A stretch of DNA of 64,000 nt from Phymatolithon calcareum (GCA_977006965.1 OZ345355.1:868001-932000), one strand, 5' to 3'; positions 30,967 to 43,230 are shown, counted from the stretch's first letter. Made by a program: numbers and translations. The notes: generated from the letters alone by a model not told the origin.

Positions 30967-32822
30967 ACTAGTGTCTATGTGCCGAACGTCCTCAATTGAG
31001 GACCCAGTTGTCAAATGAGGACGGATTCAAAAGCTCGGAAAAGTTAATAAATCGAACGCAGAACGGATCATCTGCGCCACTACTGAAAAGCCGAACTTGA
31101 GTAGTGGGTGAGGAGTACCGCAACTACTAACTTAAAATCTCTTCGTTCGGCGCTGGCAACGAAAATATAGTGGTCACCCAGAAGTACCAGAGCTGCCATG
31201 CCACGAGAAAAAGTCCGGCCCCTCGTGGTCGGTACATCCATACACACAAAGGAAGCATCGGTGACAGGTCTCGTAGAATGCTCCAGACAATATGGAGCCT
31301 TTTCCAAGTAAAAAAGGGTGTGTGGTATCGTTCAGGAGGTACTGGAGGAAAACTGAATGGTCGCGCGAGAATATCACTTTGCGTAAAATGTGTCATAGTT
31401 TGGCGTTCGCCGAAGAAGACTAATTTTAAGACAGTCAACCTGTTCAACGTCAAGATAGGGGACACTGAAGATGGCATTGCATAAGCTCACCAGCCTTGAA
31501 CCGAGCCAACACCGGCAAAGCGCAGTACCACCCAGGACTGCTTACAGTACTCATCCTCGCCCGTCTTCATCGCGAAGCGCCAGTTTATCATCCACAGTCA
31601 CAATCAGAAGCTCATCAAATAGACAAAAAAGCATCCATAAAACCTTTTCCATCTCTAAACGCCCTTTTCCGGGCTCTCTCTCCTACGTCTTGAAGGGCTC
31701 TTGGGACCAAACATCACAAAACGAACCTGATGTCGTCGTGCCTAACCGCGAGCCGAATACTGTCGCTTTTGGGGAACCATGGTACGAGCGCCAAGCTTCA
31801 GGACCAAATCGGGTCTAAGTTTCCTCTCAGTTCTGAAGACTTTGCGCTCTTACCAGAGACATCTTATCAGAAAATGATGGTATTGGTATTCATACAGAGT
31901 AAGATTGCGTCATGAAGATTTTTCCCAAGTTCACATGGGAAATATCTCTGCTCTGGCGTTCGCTAAGCTGAGAATAATTGGACAACAAGAGACTACATTG
32001 ACAGAGATGATTGAGTTTTTCGGAATAATTATCCTCATGACAAGAGTTGAGCTCAGCGCCGAGATAAATTTTGGAGGGCAACAAGGCCAATTAAGTATCT
32101 CAACTCTCCTTCTTCTTCAAAGACTGGTATGCCGCTCGCCGAACACTTCCAGTGAATATCATTCACTGCTCAACCAAGTGAAACATGTAGTCTGCGCAGC
32201 ACCGCTGGTCGCTCGGTCTAGATTCTGTCGATGCCATATCTGACCCCAGAAAGCGCACTGTGCCTCCGTCGGACCTGAGATGCTTCCGTGAGTCCATATC
32301 CCGTTGGTATGGGAACGGAGGTCACTAACCGGAGAACAGTAGAGAGATACAGCACTCGGCGAGTGGAAGAAGTGCGATAATCCTTCATCTTCAACAAGTG
32401 CGACTATAGTTCATAGGAGTCATCAACTCTTCTGGCAATTTGCGTGATTCTTAGATGACTTTTATTCTCAGGTGCCCGTGCAGAGGGTCAGCAGCACATG
32501 AAGCAGCGAATGTATTGTCAAGTGATGTCCGAGCAACTCATCGGTAACACATCATAGTGACTACTTGTGCTGTTCAAAACAACTGCTAGTTGGGAAATTC
32601 AAGATGAAGACCCTCTTCTGCGCATATTCTAATAGGCGTGAAAATGCTACACTACATATTTGTGGCGCTTCTACTGGCAGGAACTGTTTCGCTAAGCACG
32701 TTGAACACTTCCTTGAGCTTCACGCTTTTAACGAGCTTGATAGTGCCTAGCTTTCGTTTCCAAAACTTAAAATCATTTTCAGTCCTCAATTGAGGAAAAA
32801 ATCCCGGCACATAGACACTAGT
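30967..32822. mobile_element. candidate TIR DNA transposon
   Basis: Ends are an 18-bp perfect inverted repeat, ACTAGTGTCTATGTGCCG at 30967-30984 and its complement at 32805-32822, each followed inward by the palindrome TCCTCAATTGAGGA (30989-31002 and 32783-32796). The outermost ACTAGT is itself a palindrome, so it may be part of the repeat or a target duplication. Within it, plus-strand text TTLTEMIEFFGIIILM (about 31998-32044) faintly resembles a piggyBac-type block. No intact transposase is present. Confidence 0.6.
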
Positions 32823-34560
32823 CTCACAATTAGGACTGCCTTTTATCATACACAACAGTCCACGATGAAGCTCGTGATTTCTTAATCGCACTTGAGGAAT
32901 CTAGAGCAGATCAGAGTTAAAACTATTCAAGATGAAATTGTCGGCGATGTCTCATAAAGACCATTATTTTGATTGACGAGTTCCTAAACTGACATAGAAG
33001 TTAGTTGCACCCTCCGGAGATACGCTAGTATCTCCTACGCCATCATCTCCGATTTGTCGCAAAGGGAAACCGGCAATCAAAGCGATACTATCTCCATTTT
33101 TTGGGTTCCATTTCCATCAATCATAAATAGTCGGGTACTGTTGTAAACAAAACGGAATCCTACCTAGCGAGCGCCATTACTTCCAGCCATCGAGCATGAT
33201 TATACTTTTAGCTTGCTACATCTCACTATTTCCATAAGTGGTTTCTAAGAAAAAATACCTTGCAATTTGGAAGCCTTCCTCACTTCTAGTTCCAAAACGT
33301 CGACAACGAGAAACGACTTAAGCACTGTAAAGCGAATGTAGCCATTCAGGGCCTCCTACCGGACTGTCGTTTTCATAAGAATGTCCATCTTCTTCCTAAA
33401 TAGGGAACCAGTTCGAATACTCCATTAATGCTATTCTTCTCGATCTCGAGCAAATGCTTTTAATTGTATCCATCTAGGCAGTTACGCAGATGTAGGAACG
33501 GATTTTTTGAGAATCTCGCGTTTTCCGTAACTAACCTCCTCCATCGGTGCACTTCTAAGCTATGGGAGGAAAGCGGACTGGAAAAGGGACGTTTCATCTC
33601 GTACATGATCCTTACCGAGACAAAATGAGATTTTCATTACGATCTCTCGTCAAAAGACGCTTGGCGACGTGTTTGGTTGCGGTTTGTTCGTGATAACTAG
33701 CATAATTTAGAGTTTGAAGCCCAGAATGCCTTTCGAATTATTAAGAACTGCGATTGTGAACCGTTTTGTACGGTCTCGCGTGTGCCCCCGCCGCTTTCAC
33801 GACGTGGTCATGAAAGCGATGTGAGTACTGGATTCATTCACATTTACTTTCCGGCGCAGCGGAATTTTCCTTGTTACTGTGTGGCACTTAGTCTCATGAA
33901 CGAATCGCATCATACGCTGTTGCAAATATCAAGCATGCGACCCTGCAGCGTTCTGAGAGAAAATCTAAGAAACTCATTTACGTGCGAAATAGAGAACTGA
34001 GAATATTCACGTTCCAAAATATTTCGAGGAGTCCAAGAATATTTCGCAGTATAACTTCATACGTCCAAGCTTATTTTCTTCGCATCAGGGTTTTACTTCT
34101 TCCCTCACTCTGCTAGGCAGTGGGTGTCACATTCACCTGTGACAGTCATCCCCAACGCTCCGATGGGCATTTGCATAGGCTTATACTCATCGGCCCCAGA
34201 GGCGAGCGAGTTCGTGCGATATTTCATTTTGCTCTCCTCTCACTTATCTCCCGTCTCTCTCTAGTCGAACGTTAAAAATAAGTAAAAAGTGTCTCAAAAC
34301 GGCAATGAACAGTTCAGAAAAAAGAGAGTTTATTACCTTTCGCGCGCTCAGCGTTGTAGAACCTCGCGAAGGTCCTCGTGCTGTTCAAGAATGTCGCCAC
34401 ACACCAGTTAGTCTTAGTGATCCGTTATGACCGCTGGTTTCCTATTCCGACTGCCTTCCGATACAATGCTGTTGTCGTGAGTATCCAGGAACCGAACGAC
34501 TTGTTCAGCTCCCTAATGAGACGACGGCAGATGCCGGACGTCCATACAACTTGTCTAGGC
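32823..34560. other. no recognisable gene
   Basis: AT-rich; nothing recognised on either strand. Confidence 0.55.
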
Positions 34561-34715
34561 AGAAACTCCAGGAGGGATGTAGTGCTTTCGGCAGGATGTC
34601 TTACAGCTCGCTTGGTCAGAAACTCCGATGGGATGTAGTGACTTCGGCAAGGTGCGCCAACTCTGCTGGGTCAGAAACTCCGTAAGGATGTAGTGACTTC
34701 GGCAGGAGTGGTCCA
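34561..34715. repeat. tandem repeat, three units of about 56 bp
   Basis: Units start at 34561, 34618 and 34673 with AGAAACTCC, and each contains GGATGTAGTG followed by a TTCGGCA core. Unit lengths are 57 and 55 bp; the third is partial. Confidence 0.85.
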
Positions 34716-36967
34716 GTCCAATGGTACGCAATGGACGGTTGCTCGGCAGTGTGAATGCGTTGCTGACTTTCGTCGGAAGAGTAAGTTTATCTTTCGATAT
34801 CCTTGGGGGTTAGGTTGTGGTTGGTAAAGTTGATAGTGGTGACTTCCTCGAGAATGACTTCGATCACCGCTTAAGTAGTCTCTACATCAATCCATCTACC
34901 TCTGACTGTCTAGCTACATTCTCGCAAGGTATCCGAAGTGTCAGCGCGCGACACAATGCGTTTCACACCGTTCGTAATCCGCGCCAGTAGACTTTCTTGG
35001 CTCACAGTCGGTCGACATTGCTAGCAGGCAACGGTAATTCCATTTGACTGTCGGTCCCCAACGGATTGATAAACTCGCTGCCGGTGGTTAGCGAGACAGC
35101 TGTGCTCGGGTGCTGTCGCATTTATACAATTCCGAATCTGGTCATCGACGCTGCAGTATGAAGCGGCGCTCATCCAGAGTTAGACTGTCTCCGAATTTAC
35201 TGTCTTGTTATGAGAAACAGGCGGCAGTGTACGAAACGGAGCCACTTGAGACCCGTTGTTTCTTTTCTTCTCGACAGCGATTATTCCCGACCTCGAATTT
35301 GCGACAAAAAGACAAGATACATTTGTTGTACTTCGAAGGCATTTGCCTGAGCCAGATCTCATCGCACAGGCATTAGTGGCAGCATCTCAATTTCCCACCT
35401 ATCTTTTTCGCGCGCAGAAGACCACCCGTACGAGCGAGGCTCAAGCGCGGCACAAAGCGGTGGTTCGACGGAAAGTGTGATTCGAAGGTTTGATTTGTGT
35501 CTCACCCCCTTTTCAATCAGGCAGCATAAGTTTCTGCGGTAGCACTCCAACAATTCGCATGAAGAATCACCTGAAACACTGCCTACGATACGAATTTTGT
35601 CCAGTCCCTAACTGCCATGCCTGAGGGGCAAGAGTCGAGACTATATACTTGTATCAAGAAGATGGCGACCTGCTTCTGAGAAGAGGAGACTTATAAAATC
35701 AATATCTTGAGGCGGGTCCGAATATCATGGACATCTAATCCAATCCGTAGAGCTCTAGGCCGTCTCCTGGTATCATGTCTTCTTCTTTGAAGTATTTAAA
35801 AGTAATGATGGAACTTCGTCCCGCGCCGATCACTGCGTTCGCCGAAGAAAACTCTCGGCGTTCAAAGTTGCTGATCAAAGTCCAACAGAACATCTAGTAC
35901 ATATATAGCTTCGTCAAGATCCAAAGTGATATAGGACGCACCAATCCTTTCAAGTGTAAAAGATCGCTCATGAGAAGATCATGAATTACATATGGCTTGC
36001 TCCGACTACGGAGCGCTTCTGGCATTGGAGACCGTACACACCTTCCGTTACTCCCATCGCCTCAGCTGGTTAACTAGAATATTTTCCTCAGTACAGGCGA
36101 CCTAATCTGCCGGCTTCGATGCTCACTTGCAACACCTGCCCGTATCCCGGCCTCACCGTGTCCACAAGGTAGGGACACCAAGAAACTATGGAGATGGTGT
36201 GGACTTCTTTACCCTACTGTTTCGGTACGTTGCCACGCGGAAGGCCTACGACATCCACCAGCAGTTTTTCCTTTCGCAATCCACCATTATCCATAGGGTC
36301 GACAAAGCTTTCTCTCGACAGTAGTGGGGAAATTGTAGGTTTTTATTTTAGAAGCCCTGAACGCCGGTGCAGGCCGATATCAGAGCAGCTTCGTTATGCG
36401 CTGTAATCCTTCCAGAGAAGACTACAGCATTCTCAACAGTACTTGCTAAAAGCCGCACAGCAGGCGTACTACTGAACTTGCTCGACAGCCCCACTCGACC
36501 GTCTACCTGAACCAGAACGCGTCCGAAATAACAAACTGTTATTTTTGTCCGCTCATAAGGTGTGAGAGCGACATTGACTCCTCCATCAACTGCAGATATA
36601 GATTATTCTAGAGACCTGATCTGGAAAGCTTTAAGCCCGAAACCATCATGAACATGTGCTCGCCGATTTCTGCATACGAAGGTCTTACGTAGCTGTTTGA
36701 GAACATCGAGCAATTTTAAAAGGCAAGGAATTACGCCATGGAAAGTCGGATATCTCGGGCAGAGATGACCCGCGTCATACTGGAGTCATTACCTGTTCCG
36801 TTGAACCGTGTCTTAACGTAGTATTTGTTTGAGGACAAGAATTCCGTAACCTCTACCCGGGTCTTATCAGTGTTTAAACGGCAAATAATATGAACATGCA
36901 TTCCTATTGACTTGGACGGCTGTGCGAGTGTAGCCATTGGCACCCTCCGTGAAGAAGGCGAATTTAC
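34716..36967. other. no intact gene; weak transposase relics
   Basis: Plus strand about 35525-35630 reads SFCGSTPTIRMKNHLKHCLR, like the end of a BED finger and similar to the NHLKHC block at 42895-43230. Plus strand 36190-36324 reads LLFRYVATRKAYDIHQQFFL then SQSTIIHRVDKAF, helix-turn-helix-like. Both are too short to assign. Confidence 0.35.
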
Positions 36968-37331
36968 TGTTGGAAGTTTGACTGCTTGTCGAGAAACTCG
37001 TTATTGCCAAGGTTTGATAACGGTACACGTGTCAAAGTATGACAAGAGTATGAGAAGCATGACGCCCCTGACGCAGTATGCAAAATGATGAATTACGGTA
37101 TATTACACTTGTCGTTCGCTATCGCACGATTATGATACTGTTGTTTAGGGGTACTTGGGTCCCCGTCGCCGTAAGGGCCCATATTAGATTTCTGAATGGA
37201 TTCGGATAAGTCCGATCCCAGGTATATATAGCTTGAACCTGCGGTGGGCAAAGTAAGAAAACGAAGGAACTAACATTCACCTCTCAACTTTCAACTCTCA
37301 GCCCATCATCCCCATCACCTTCAACGATAAT
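36968..37331 (+). mobile_element. solo LTR, copia family, diverged
   Basis: Starts TGTTGGAAGTTTG and aligns with the solo LTR at 3228-3673: ACACGTGTCAAAGTATGA then AAGAGTATGA, and later TTGTTTAGGG, GTCGCCG and TATATATAG (about 37212). The right end and target duplication could not be fixed. Confidence 0.75.
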
Positions 37332-38802
37332 TATTACTTTTCCGGAAGCTCTACAATTGTTCCTACGCACCTACGCCATGGACTATTATGTCGAGGGTGC
37401 AATATCCATTGGATCATATCACCAGAAACGAAGGCGAAGTCGAACAGTCTCTCATTGACCGCGTATCTGCCAATGCTCAGGTTTTTGCGGGAGAATACTC
37501 CAAACAGAAACTCAATACTGGATTCCTGCATTAAGTCCGCACAGACGTACGATAAGGCATGCGATCAACTGGGAATTATTATAAAACAAGCCGTTGAAGC
37601 AGGTAATACTCTCATTGAATTGTTAAAGGATAATTCTTTCAGCTGAGACAAATGTATAATTTGGAAACAGAATATAAACGCAGAGAAGAACCGGCGTACA
37701 CGCTCCATATGCGCTACGACCGCGTCCCGGATTTTCAACATGACTAATTGGCGTCGATCGTGGAGCTCAAGCCCACTCTGGCTGGAGAACCTCTGTGCTT
37801 ACTCCGATGGCTGCCAGACTGTCTTGGAAATTTTTGTTTAGAGTGTTTCCATTTCGTTCAACGGAACGTGAATTACCCTTATCTCTCCCATCTAACATTC
37901 CATGCAAAGTACACCTAATCTATCTGATGAAACAGCGAATCAAGAAGTCTAACACAGGAGGCGAAGTTTCACTATTGCAGTCCCGTACCCTTGCTATTTT
38001 TCTGCATGATACAGTACCCTCTTTCTCCGAAAAGCCCCACCGCAGGGTTTAATACCAGTCAGTTCGACTGCCGAGCCTTTTCCGGAGTAGAACGCGCATT
38101 CTCCAGAAAAATAATATGGGTGACTATGCAAGAAAGCCACTAAATTCCATAGCCACTAGTATACTTTCCGTCAGGAATCGCTCCGCGCGCTCACCTCCAC
38201 CGGAGAAGATCATTTAGTCCTGGGAACCCCTGACCTGCACGAAACATCTCTCCCGTTCTACCTCACGTCAACTCCGTTCTTTGAGGAATATCCGTGTATC
38301 CGGTTTACTATCTTCCCCATTACAATCAGAAGGACGGTGCCATCAGTGAGTCGCGGATAGCTTCACAAATACCGCTTTCTAACAGTGCTGGACATTCGAG
38401 CACGGCGAAACCTCAAAGTGGGCCATCTTCGGACTAAAAATCTTACTAGACTTGACACCATTCGGGAAATAGTCCATCTTTCACGTGCATCGAGCTATCC
38501 TCTCCATAAGATTGGGATCTCTTCATTGGCCATCATCTTCAGCAGACATGTGATCAATCATTTGTCGCTGTGCAGTCTCTTGGCGCGGATGAGATCGAAT
38601 AAAACGGCGTTTTTGCGCGCTTGAAGATGACGAGGAGGTTCCCATGGTGCGCCGGAGTTTTTCCGGTCGTGACGACTATTCTGCGTTAGAACACCCGACT
38701 ATCAGTTATCATGACCGGGTCATGCATGATGTACGAATTCAGTCCGGGAGGGGGACCGTCGTGCCGGTTACTTGTCCGATCGGGGATACCAGCGTTATTG
38801 AG
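37332..38802. other. no recognisable gene
   Basis: Short open stretches only. The part from 37332 could be old retroelement leader sequence, but no motif supports it. Confidence 0.5.
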
Positions 38803-38826
38803 TCTTTCTTTCTTTCTTTATTGCAG
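38803..38826 (-). repeat. AAAG-type LINE tail
   Basis: Minus-strand CTGCAATAAAGAAAGAAAG tail. The first ten bases are shared with the tails of both SINE-like families here. Confidence 0.8.
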
Positions 38827-38843
38827 ATGACGTCAATTTTAAG

Positions 38844-39983
38844 TTAACGCCTAAACTTGCTCTCGAGCAAGTTCTCTTCGTTCAAATATTGGATTATCGC
38901 TACGGGTTTCTCTCTGCACAGATCTTCTACCGTTTTGCTCCGAACTCTGCCGATGAATTTCCGTCGACTAACAGCCCGACCCGAACAATGTAGGATCATA
39001 TGTTCCACAGTTTCCTTCACAACATACGGGCATTTCTTGCACATTGGGTCGTGAGGAAGTGGCTCATTCTCGTTGTGTCCATGGTGAAAGCTGGCAACGA
39101 TTGGACAGCAATTAGTTATGAGCTGGTTGAGTATTACCTCAGCCCGTCTATGTGAGATGTGTAGGTCTTCCGGGAGTGTCGGGATGGTAACTGGTTTGCT
39201 TCTACAAGGCGGTTTGATAATGGATCGTGCCGCTTCCATGGTGAGAGGTACCGCTTGATGTGATAGCAGGCTTGATTCCGAGATTCCCCGGCGCGCGAGC
39301 TCATCAGCAGCCTCATTTTTCGGGACTCCGCAGTGACTCGGTATCCAAATGCCTTCTATGTGAATCTCCTGTGCCATAATTTGTTCCATAAGATTCCATA
39401 GTTTCCGAACCATCTCTCCAAACATCCGCGGCTGGCCGTTGAGTGCGTCTATGCAGCTCTTGCTGTCGGTGAACCATCGGATAGTGCTGCCGCGCGATAT
39501 CGGTAGACTGGATGCTGCCTGAAATGCGTGTACGGCCGCAAACGCCTCGGCGTCGAATGAGGAGCCAACGGCCTCAGCGGACAGCCCTTCTTCCAGTATC
39601 GCTTCTTCTCCGCGCAGCACCAAAACGCCCGCACCACCGACCTGCGGTGGGATTGTACGGTACATGTCGAGTGTGTCATCATCTTCATCGCATAGGATAA
39701 CGCGCTGCTTCGAGGCCGTCGGGTTCGTTTCGTAGGCATGCCCGTCCCCGTCGTCGTAGACCAAGAGGACATCCGGGGGCTTGCCGTGTCGAGCTTCAAA
39801 CCGTTTCGCTGCGTCGTGGTTCTGATGTTCGGTAGAGTTGAATTTCTTCAAGGTCTCGGTGTACCAGCCTTCTTCCCATTTTACGGAGACACGTTCTCCG
39901 TGATTCAGATCCCAGACATGAGCTTGCGGTATTTCTCCCACACTTCCATCTGTCCATATTTCGATATCCGCTGTTCTGTTCAC
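38844..39983 (-). CDS. LINE RNase H domain with C-terminal zinc finger, open
   Basis: A 379-codon open frame, bounded upstream by a TGA directly before a GTG, so it is the rest of a longer ORF. RNase H residues are all present: D12 (IWTDGS), E146 (SFDAEAF), D173 (WFTDSKS), H217 (PSHCG) and D227 (AADELA). Between strand 1 and the GGAGV strand 2 lie about 100 extra, acidic residues (15-113), much longer than usual. Residues 315-333 (CKKC then H328 and HC) form a CCHC-type finger typical of Tad/I/R1-like LINE ends. The frame has no stops, unlike the other LINE relics here. Confidence 0.85.
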   Translation of the reverse strand: MNRTADIEIWTDGSVGEIPQAHVWDLNHGERVSVKWEEGWYTETLKKFNSTEHQNHDAAKRFEARHGKPPDVLLVYDDGDGHAYETNPTASKQRVILCDEDDDTLDMYRTIPPQVGGAGVLVLRGEEAILEEGLSAEAVGSSFDAEAFAAVHAFQAASSLPISRGSTIRWFTDSKSCIDALNGQPRMFGEMVRKLWNLMEQIMAQEIHIEGIWIPSHCGVPKNEAADELARRGISESSLLSHQAVPLTMEAARSIIKPPCRSKPVTIPTLPEDLHISHRRAEVILNQLITNCCPIVASFHHGHNENEPLPHDPMCKKCPYVVKETVEHMILHCSGRAVSRRKFIGRVRSKTVEDLCREKPVAIIQYLNEENLLESKFRR

Positions 39984-40369
39984 TCAACTCCCTGTTTGAG
40001 AAAGCTGAAGTCACTATAACCAAAAGAATTGCAGAAGTCCGGGTGAGTGTGCAATTCCGCATGAATGTGGTCCAGCTCATCACTACTTGCGTTTCGATTT
40101 CTCCGAGCCAATGTCTGAGAAAATGTCTGCTATTAACTTCTGAATATGACATAGGCATGAAAAACAACCTGTTGACGCAAACGCGCCTACTCTCGCGCCT
40201 AACTATCCAATTCACATTTATGAGCACGCACGTTCCCTATTCCGGGCTGTTCTTAAACGATGTGCCTAGAAGTGATCTGAAAGGCAAGAGGAACTATCTG
40301 CAACCAAATATAGCATCCCGTCAAGTATCGCCGATCCTGTTTCTCGCCGAACAAGAGCCACGCAAGGTC

Positions 40370-40990
40370 ATCGAAGAAGAGGCTCTCTTGCTCCTCTCCA
40401 ATCGCGTTGCTGTGACTTTTTGAACAGAACGGCAAGCCCGGTCGTCAAAGATGGGTCCATGAGGTGCTCTCTTCCACAGGAAAATAACACATTTAATTTT
40501 CATGAGGGTTACTTCAATTGACTGGAAATGCCTTTCGGACATTTCAATGCGCCTTCCACTTTTCACCGCATACTTGATATTCTCGTGACCATATGAAACA
40601 AACATAGACGTGGACCTTCAAAGCCCGTTTATGGCAGTGTAAGAATTCCCGGATGAGTCCTGGGAATGTGAATAGCGTCGTTGTACTATCTTAGGAGCTC
40701 GATTACTGGGGTATTTACGAAGCTGTCGCTGACAGCGCGGTTCTATCCCTATTTGCGTACTCCACATTCGCGGCGTGGAGTTGAAGATTTCGTCGAGCCC
40801 AGAAATGCCCAGAAATCTGACAGGAAGTGCTACGAAGATGATGAATTCGGTTTATTGCTACGCCAATTCCCGAGTGCTCTCATCAGCTTCTCTAAAACAT
40901 CCACCCACTGATTTCGAGCCAGCCCTAGCTGAAGAACATCCGGATAACAACGTCAGAAAGTCCGAATCCTCTATGAAGCAATATTAACAA
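40370..40990 (+). pseudogene. gypsy reverse transcriptase relic
   Basis: Plus-strand text NRTASPVVKDGSMRCSLP matches the ASPVVLVKKKDGSxR motif at the RT start. MPFGHFNAPSTFHRILDIL (about 40529-40585) matches MPFGLxNAPATFQRLMD. A weak LRSSITGVFTKLSLTARFYP may be the FLGLxxYYRRFI region. Multiple stops; no LTRs seen. Confidence 0.65.
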
Positions 40991-42894
40991 TTAAATTATC
41001 TCACGATCATATGAAAAGAATTCAATTTCCCATAATATAAAAATGTTTGAATCCGACTTGCATTTGAAACAAGTGCTATAATTTTAATTTTAACAATGCT
41101 ACACATAGGCTCCTGATTTACTGACGAACGCGCAATGCGGTACATATTCTTCTCAAGACACTTCTCCTTTGAAATTCATACATGTCGGTAAAAAACTCAG
41201 TTTCAACCGGGAACTCTTGAACTTCTGGACAGATGTTGACAAAAAAGATTCCTTTGTGCCTCTTAAACAAGTCTCATACAAGGCTATAGCTCGAGTTTTC
41301 CACGAAAAAAAGCGATGACCACAGTTCATTCTAAAATGCCGTCCGTATTGCGTTTGGCCCAATTCTGTTTTGATACGTAACTCATTTATTGAGAATATGG
41401 CGGCTATCGGGGTTTAAAGGCTCACTCTGCCAATGTGGTGCAACATTTTAGAAAACAAAGCTACAGGGATCTCCAGATATTACGATATTGTTCTTTCATA
41501 TTTCGCCCGAGATATAAGAAAGCCGGCGGTCAAGGAAATGTCTGCCCTTCTCTGCCCTATCCCTAATTGGGGCTCATATTTCGGGCTCTCCTGCTGGTTG
41601 ACCAACTCAGATAACTCCAGTGTCGTCAGCTCCATCTTGCGTCTCTAACCCCGCAATTCGGTCAACATCGGGTGCAGGCATCGGAACTGCTCATGCACCA
41701 ACACCTCTATCCGGAAATCTCGACAAGAGGGAGGAACTATTAGGATATGTATGTTACCAACCGCTAGTTTGCCTCTGTTCATCCTCGGCGGCACGGGCCA
41801 ACCATTGAGCGTTGCGGCAAGAGTTTTCTCTGGTAAAACCAACACCCAGCTTCCATCCTCGATCCGAGGCCGTGCCACAATCCTCGATGCTCCTTACGAT
41901 ATATCGGGGGAAAGCTTCCAGACTGCTAAGGAACCATACAGGCATGATATCCTTAAAAGTAGAATCTGTTACTACATCTCGACATGAAAAAAATGTAGTT
42001 AGTAACAACATTGAAAACTTGAATATAAAACAAAAGACCCTAGCTCAAATGTATACATGTATAAAACGATTACAAGGCACTCATGGACCACTAGCTGCCT
42101 CCAGTCAGGACTAAGTGTCGTCTATATGCCGCTGAGCCAGCCATCGGTTAGAAGCAGGATACGTCGACGATAAAAGGAACTTAGGTCTCACACTATGAAA
42201 ATCGGGTCCACAAGTCGAGTTCGATGAAACAATCGGAGTTGTTTCAAGAGGTTATTCCACTGGACTTCATGGATAGCTATGCGCTGCGCGTGACCGGACT
42301 TTTAGGATGGCAGTTTAATTGCTTCTAGTGTAAACAGCTGTAATCGGTAAGCATTTTATTACAGTTGCCAATGTTTGACATTGGTACGTAGTGCTTTACA
42401 GCTCTAAGCAAGGTTCTAGGGTTTGCCTTGGTAATAGTCCGTCTCCTGAGTACGTATCGGAAAGTTTGGTACTCATGATACCTGTAAAGCGTTTCTAGGT
42501 TAAAGGTGGTTTAGAGTGTGAAGAAGTATAGTATTCTTGTAGAATGCCGAAATCTATCTCTATGCAATAACTAATTATCGTTCGCCCATTCTTCTCCGGG
42601 AACACGCAATCAACGATTCGCAACTTACGTGTTATGCGTTATTCAACATCGTTTGTGACGCGTTCTTTTACCAGCATGTGCGACAAGAGCAGATTTCGTG
42701 CTTCAAATGTACAACCGCGCAAATCTTAGTCCTTACACGTTAATATGTCGTCCACCTTGCCTAGCGCGCAGACATCTTCGGGGTTCCAAGCGACTTCTGA
42801 CGGTATCACCTTCGGCTTAGTAATACAAAGTACGGTAATGCGCAGGGGTTGCGTCAATTCCATTGTTTGCGATTGCAGTCCCGGGTGAAATTTA
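40991..42894. other. no recognisable gene
   Basis: Minus-strand 41645-41878 reads IEDGSWVLVLPEKTLAATLN, vaguely like the region after a gypsy integrase, too weak to call. Otherwise nothing. Confidence 0.45.
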
Positions 42895-43230
42895 TCAATT
42901 TAATTGCTCAGTTTTGTTTGCAGCAATTCGCATTGCAATTGGAAGGCTTCCCACAATATGGACATCAATACTAAGATAGCTGTTCATCGCCTTTTCACGT
43001 TCCGTGAGCTTCATCACCATTGACGATTGAACTGTGAACGACGACCCGGATCTCAACTTCTCGGCAAGAACGGCTCTGTATATCTCTAGCAACTGTTCTT
43101 CGCTTCCACCTCCAATGCAATGCTTGAGATGATTGTACGGGTTGGAGAACCCAGTACCCTTTTCGAAGAAAAACTCACTTTCTCCGGTACACTGATCACC
43201 CTTTGAGCAGAGATAGACCCAAAATGGCAC
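42895..43230 (-). pseudogene. hAT-type transposase N-terminal fragment
   Basis: VYLCSKGDQCTGESEFFFEK then GTGFSNPYNHLKHCIGGGSE resembles a BED zinc finger. It is followed by LTEREKAMNSYLSIDVHIVG then SLPIAM, like the segment after the finger in hAT transposases of the type found in fungi and oomycetes. The rest of the transposase is not found nearby. Confidence 0.5.

Larger units (their letters stand above)
38803..39983 (-). mobile_element. 3' end of an RNase H-bearing LINE
   Basis: Minus-strand fragment holding the terminal RNase H and zinc-finger coding region plus a short 3' UTR that ends CTGCAATAAAG with AAAG repeats (38803-38826). RT and endonuclease are absent, so it is strongly 5'-truncated. 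No target duplication was found. A further copy of its very 3' end lies at 63376-63482. Confidence 0.75.

Noticed and set aside
34561-34715. CRISPR array
   Set aside because: Units are adjacent tandem copies without spacers, in a eukaryotic TE-rich context.
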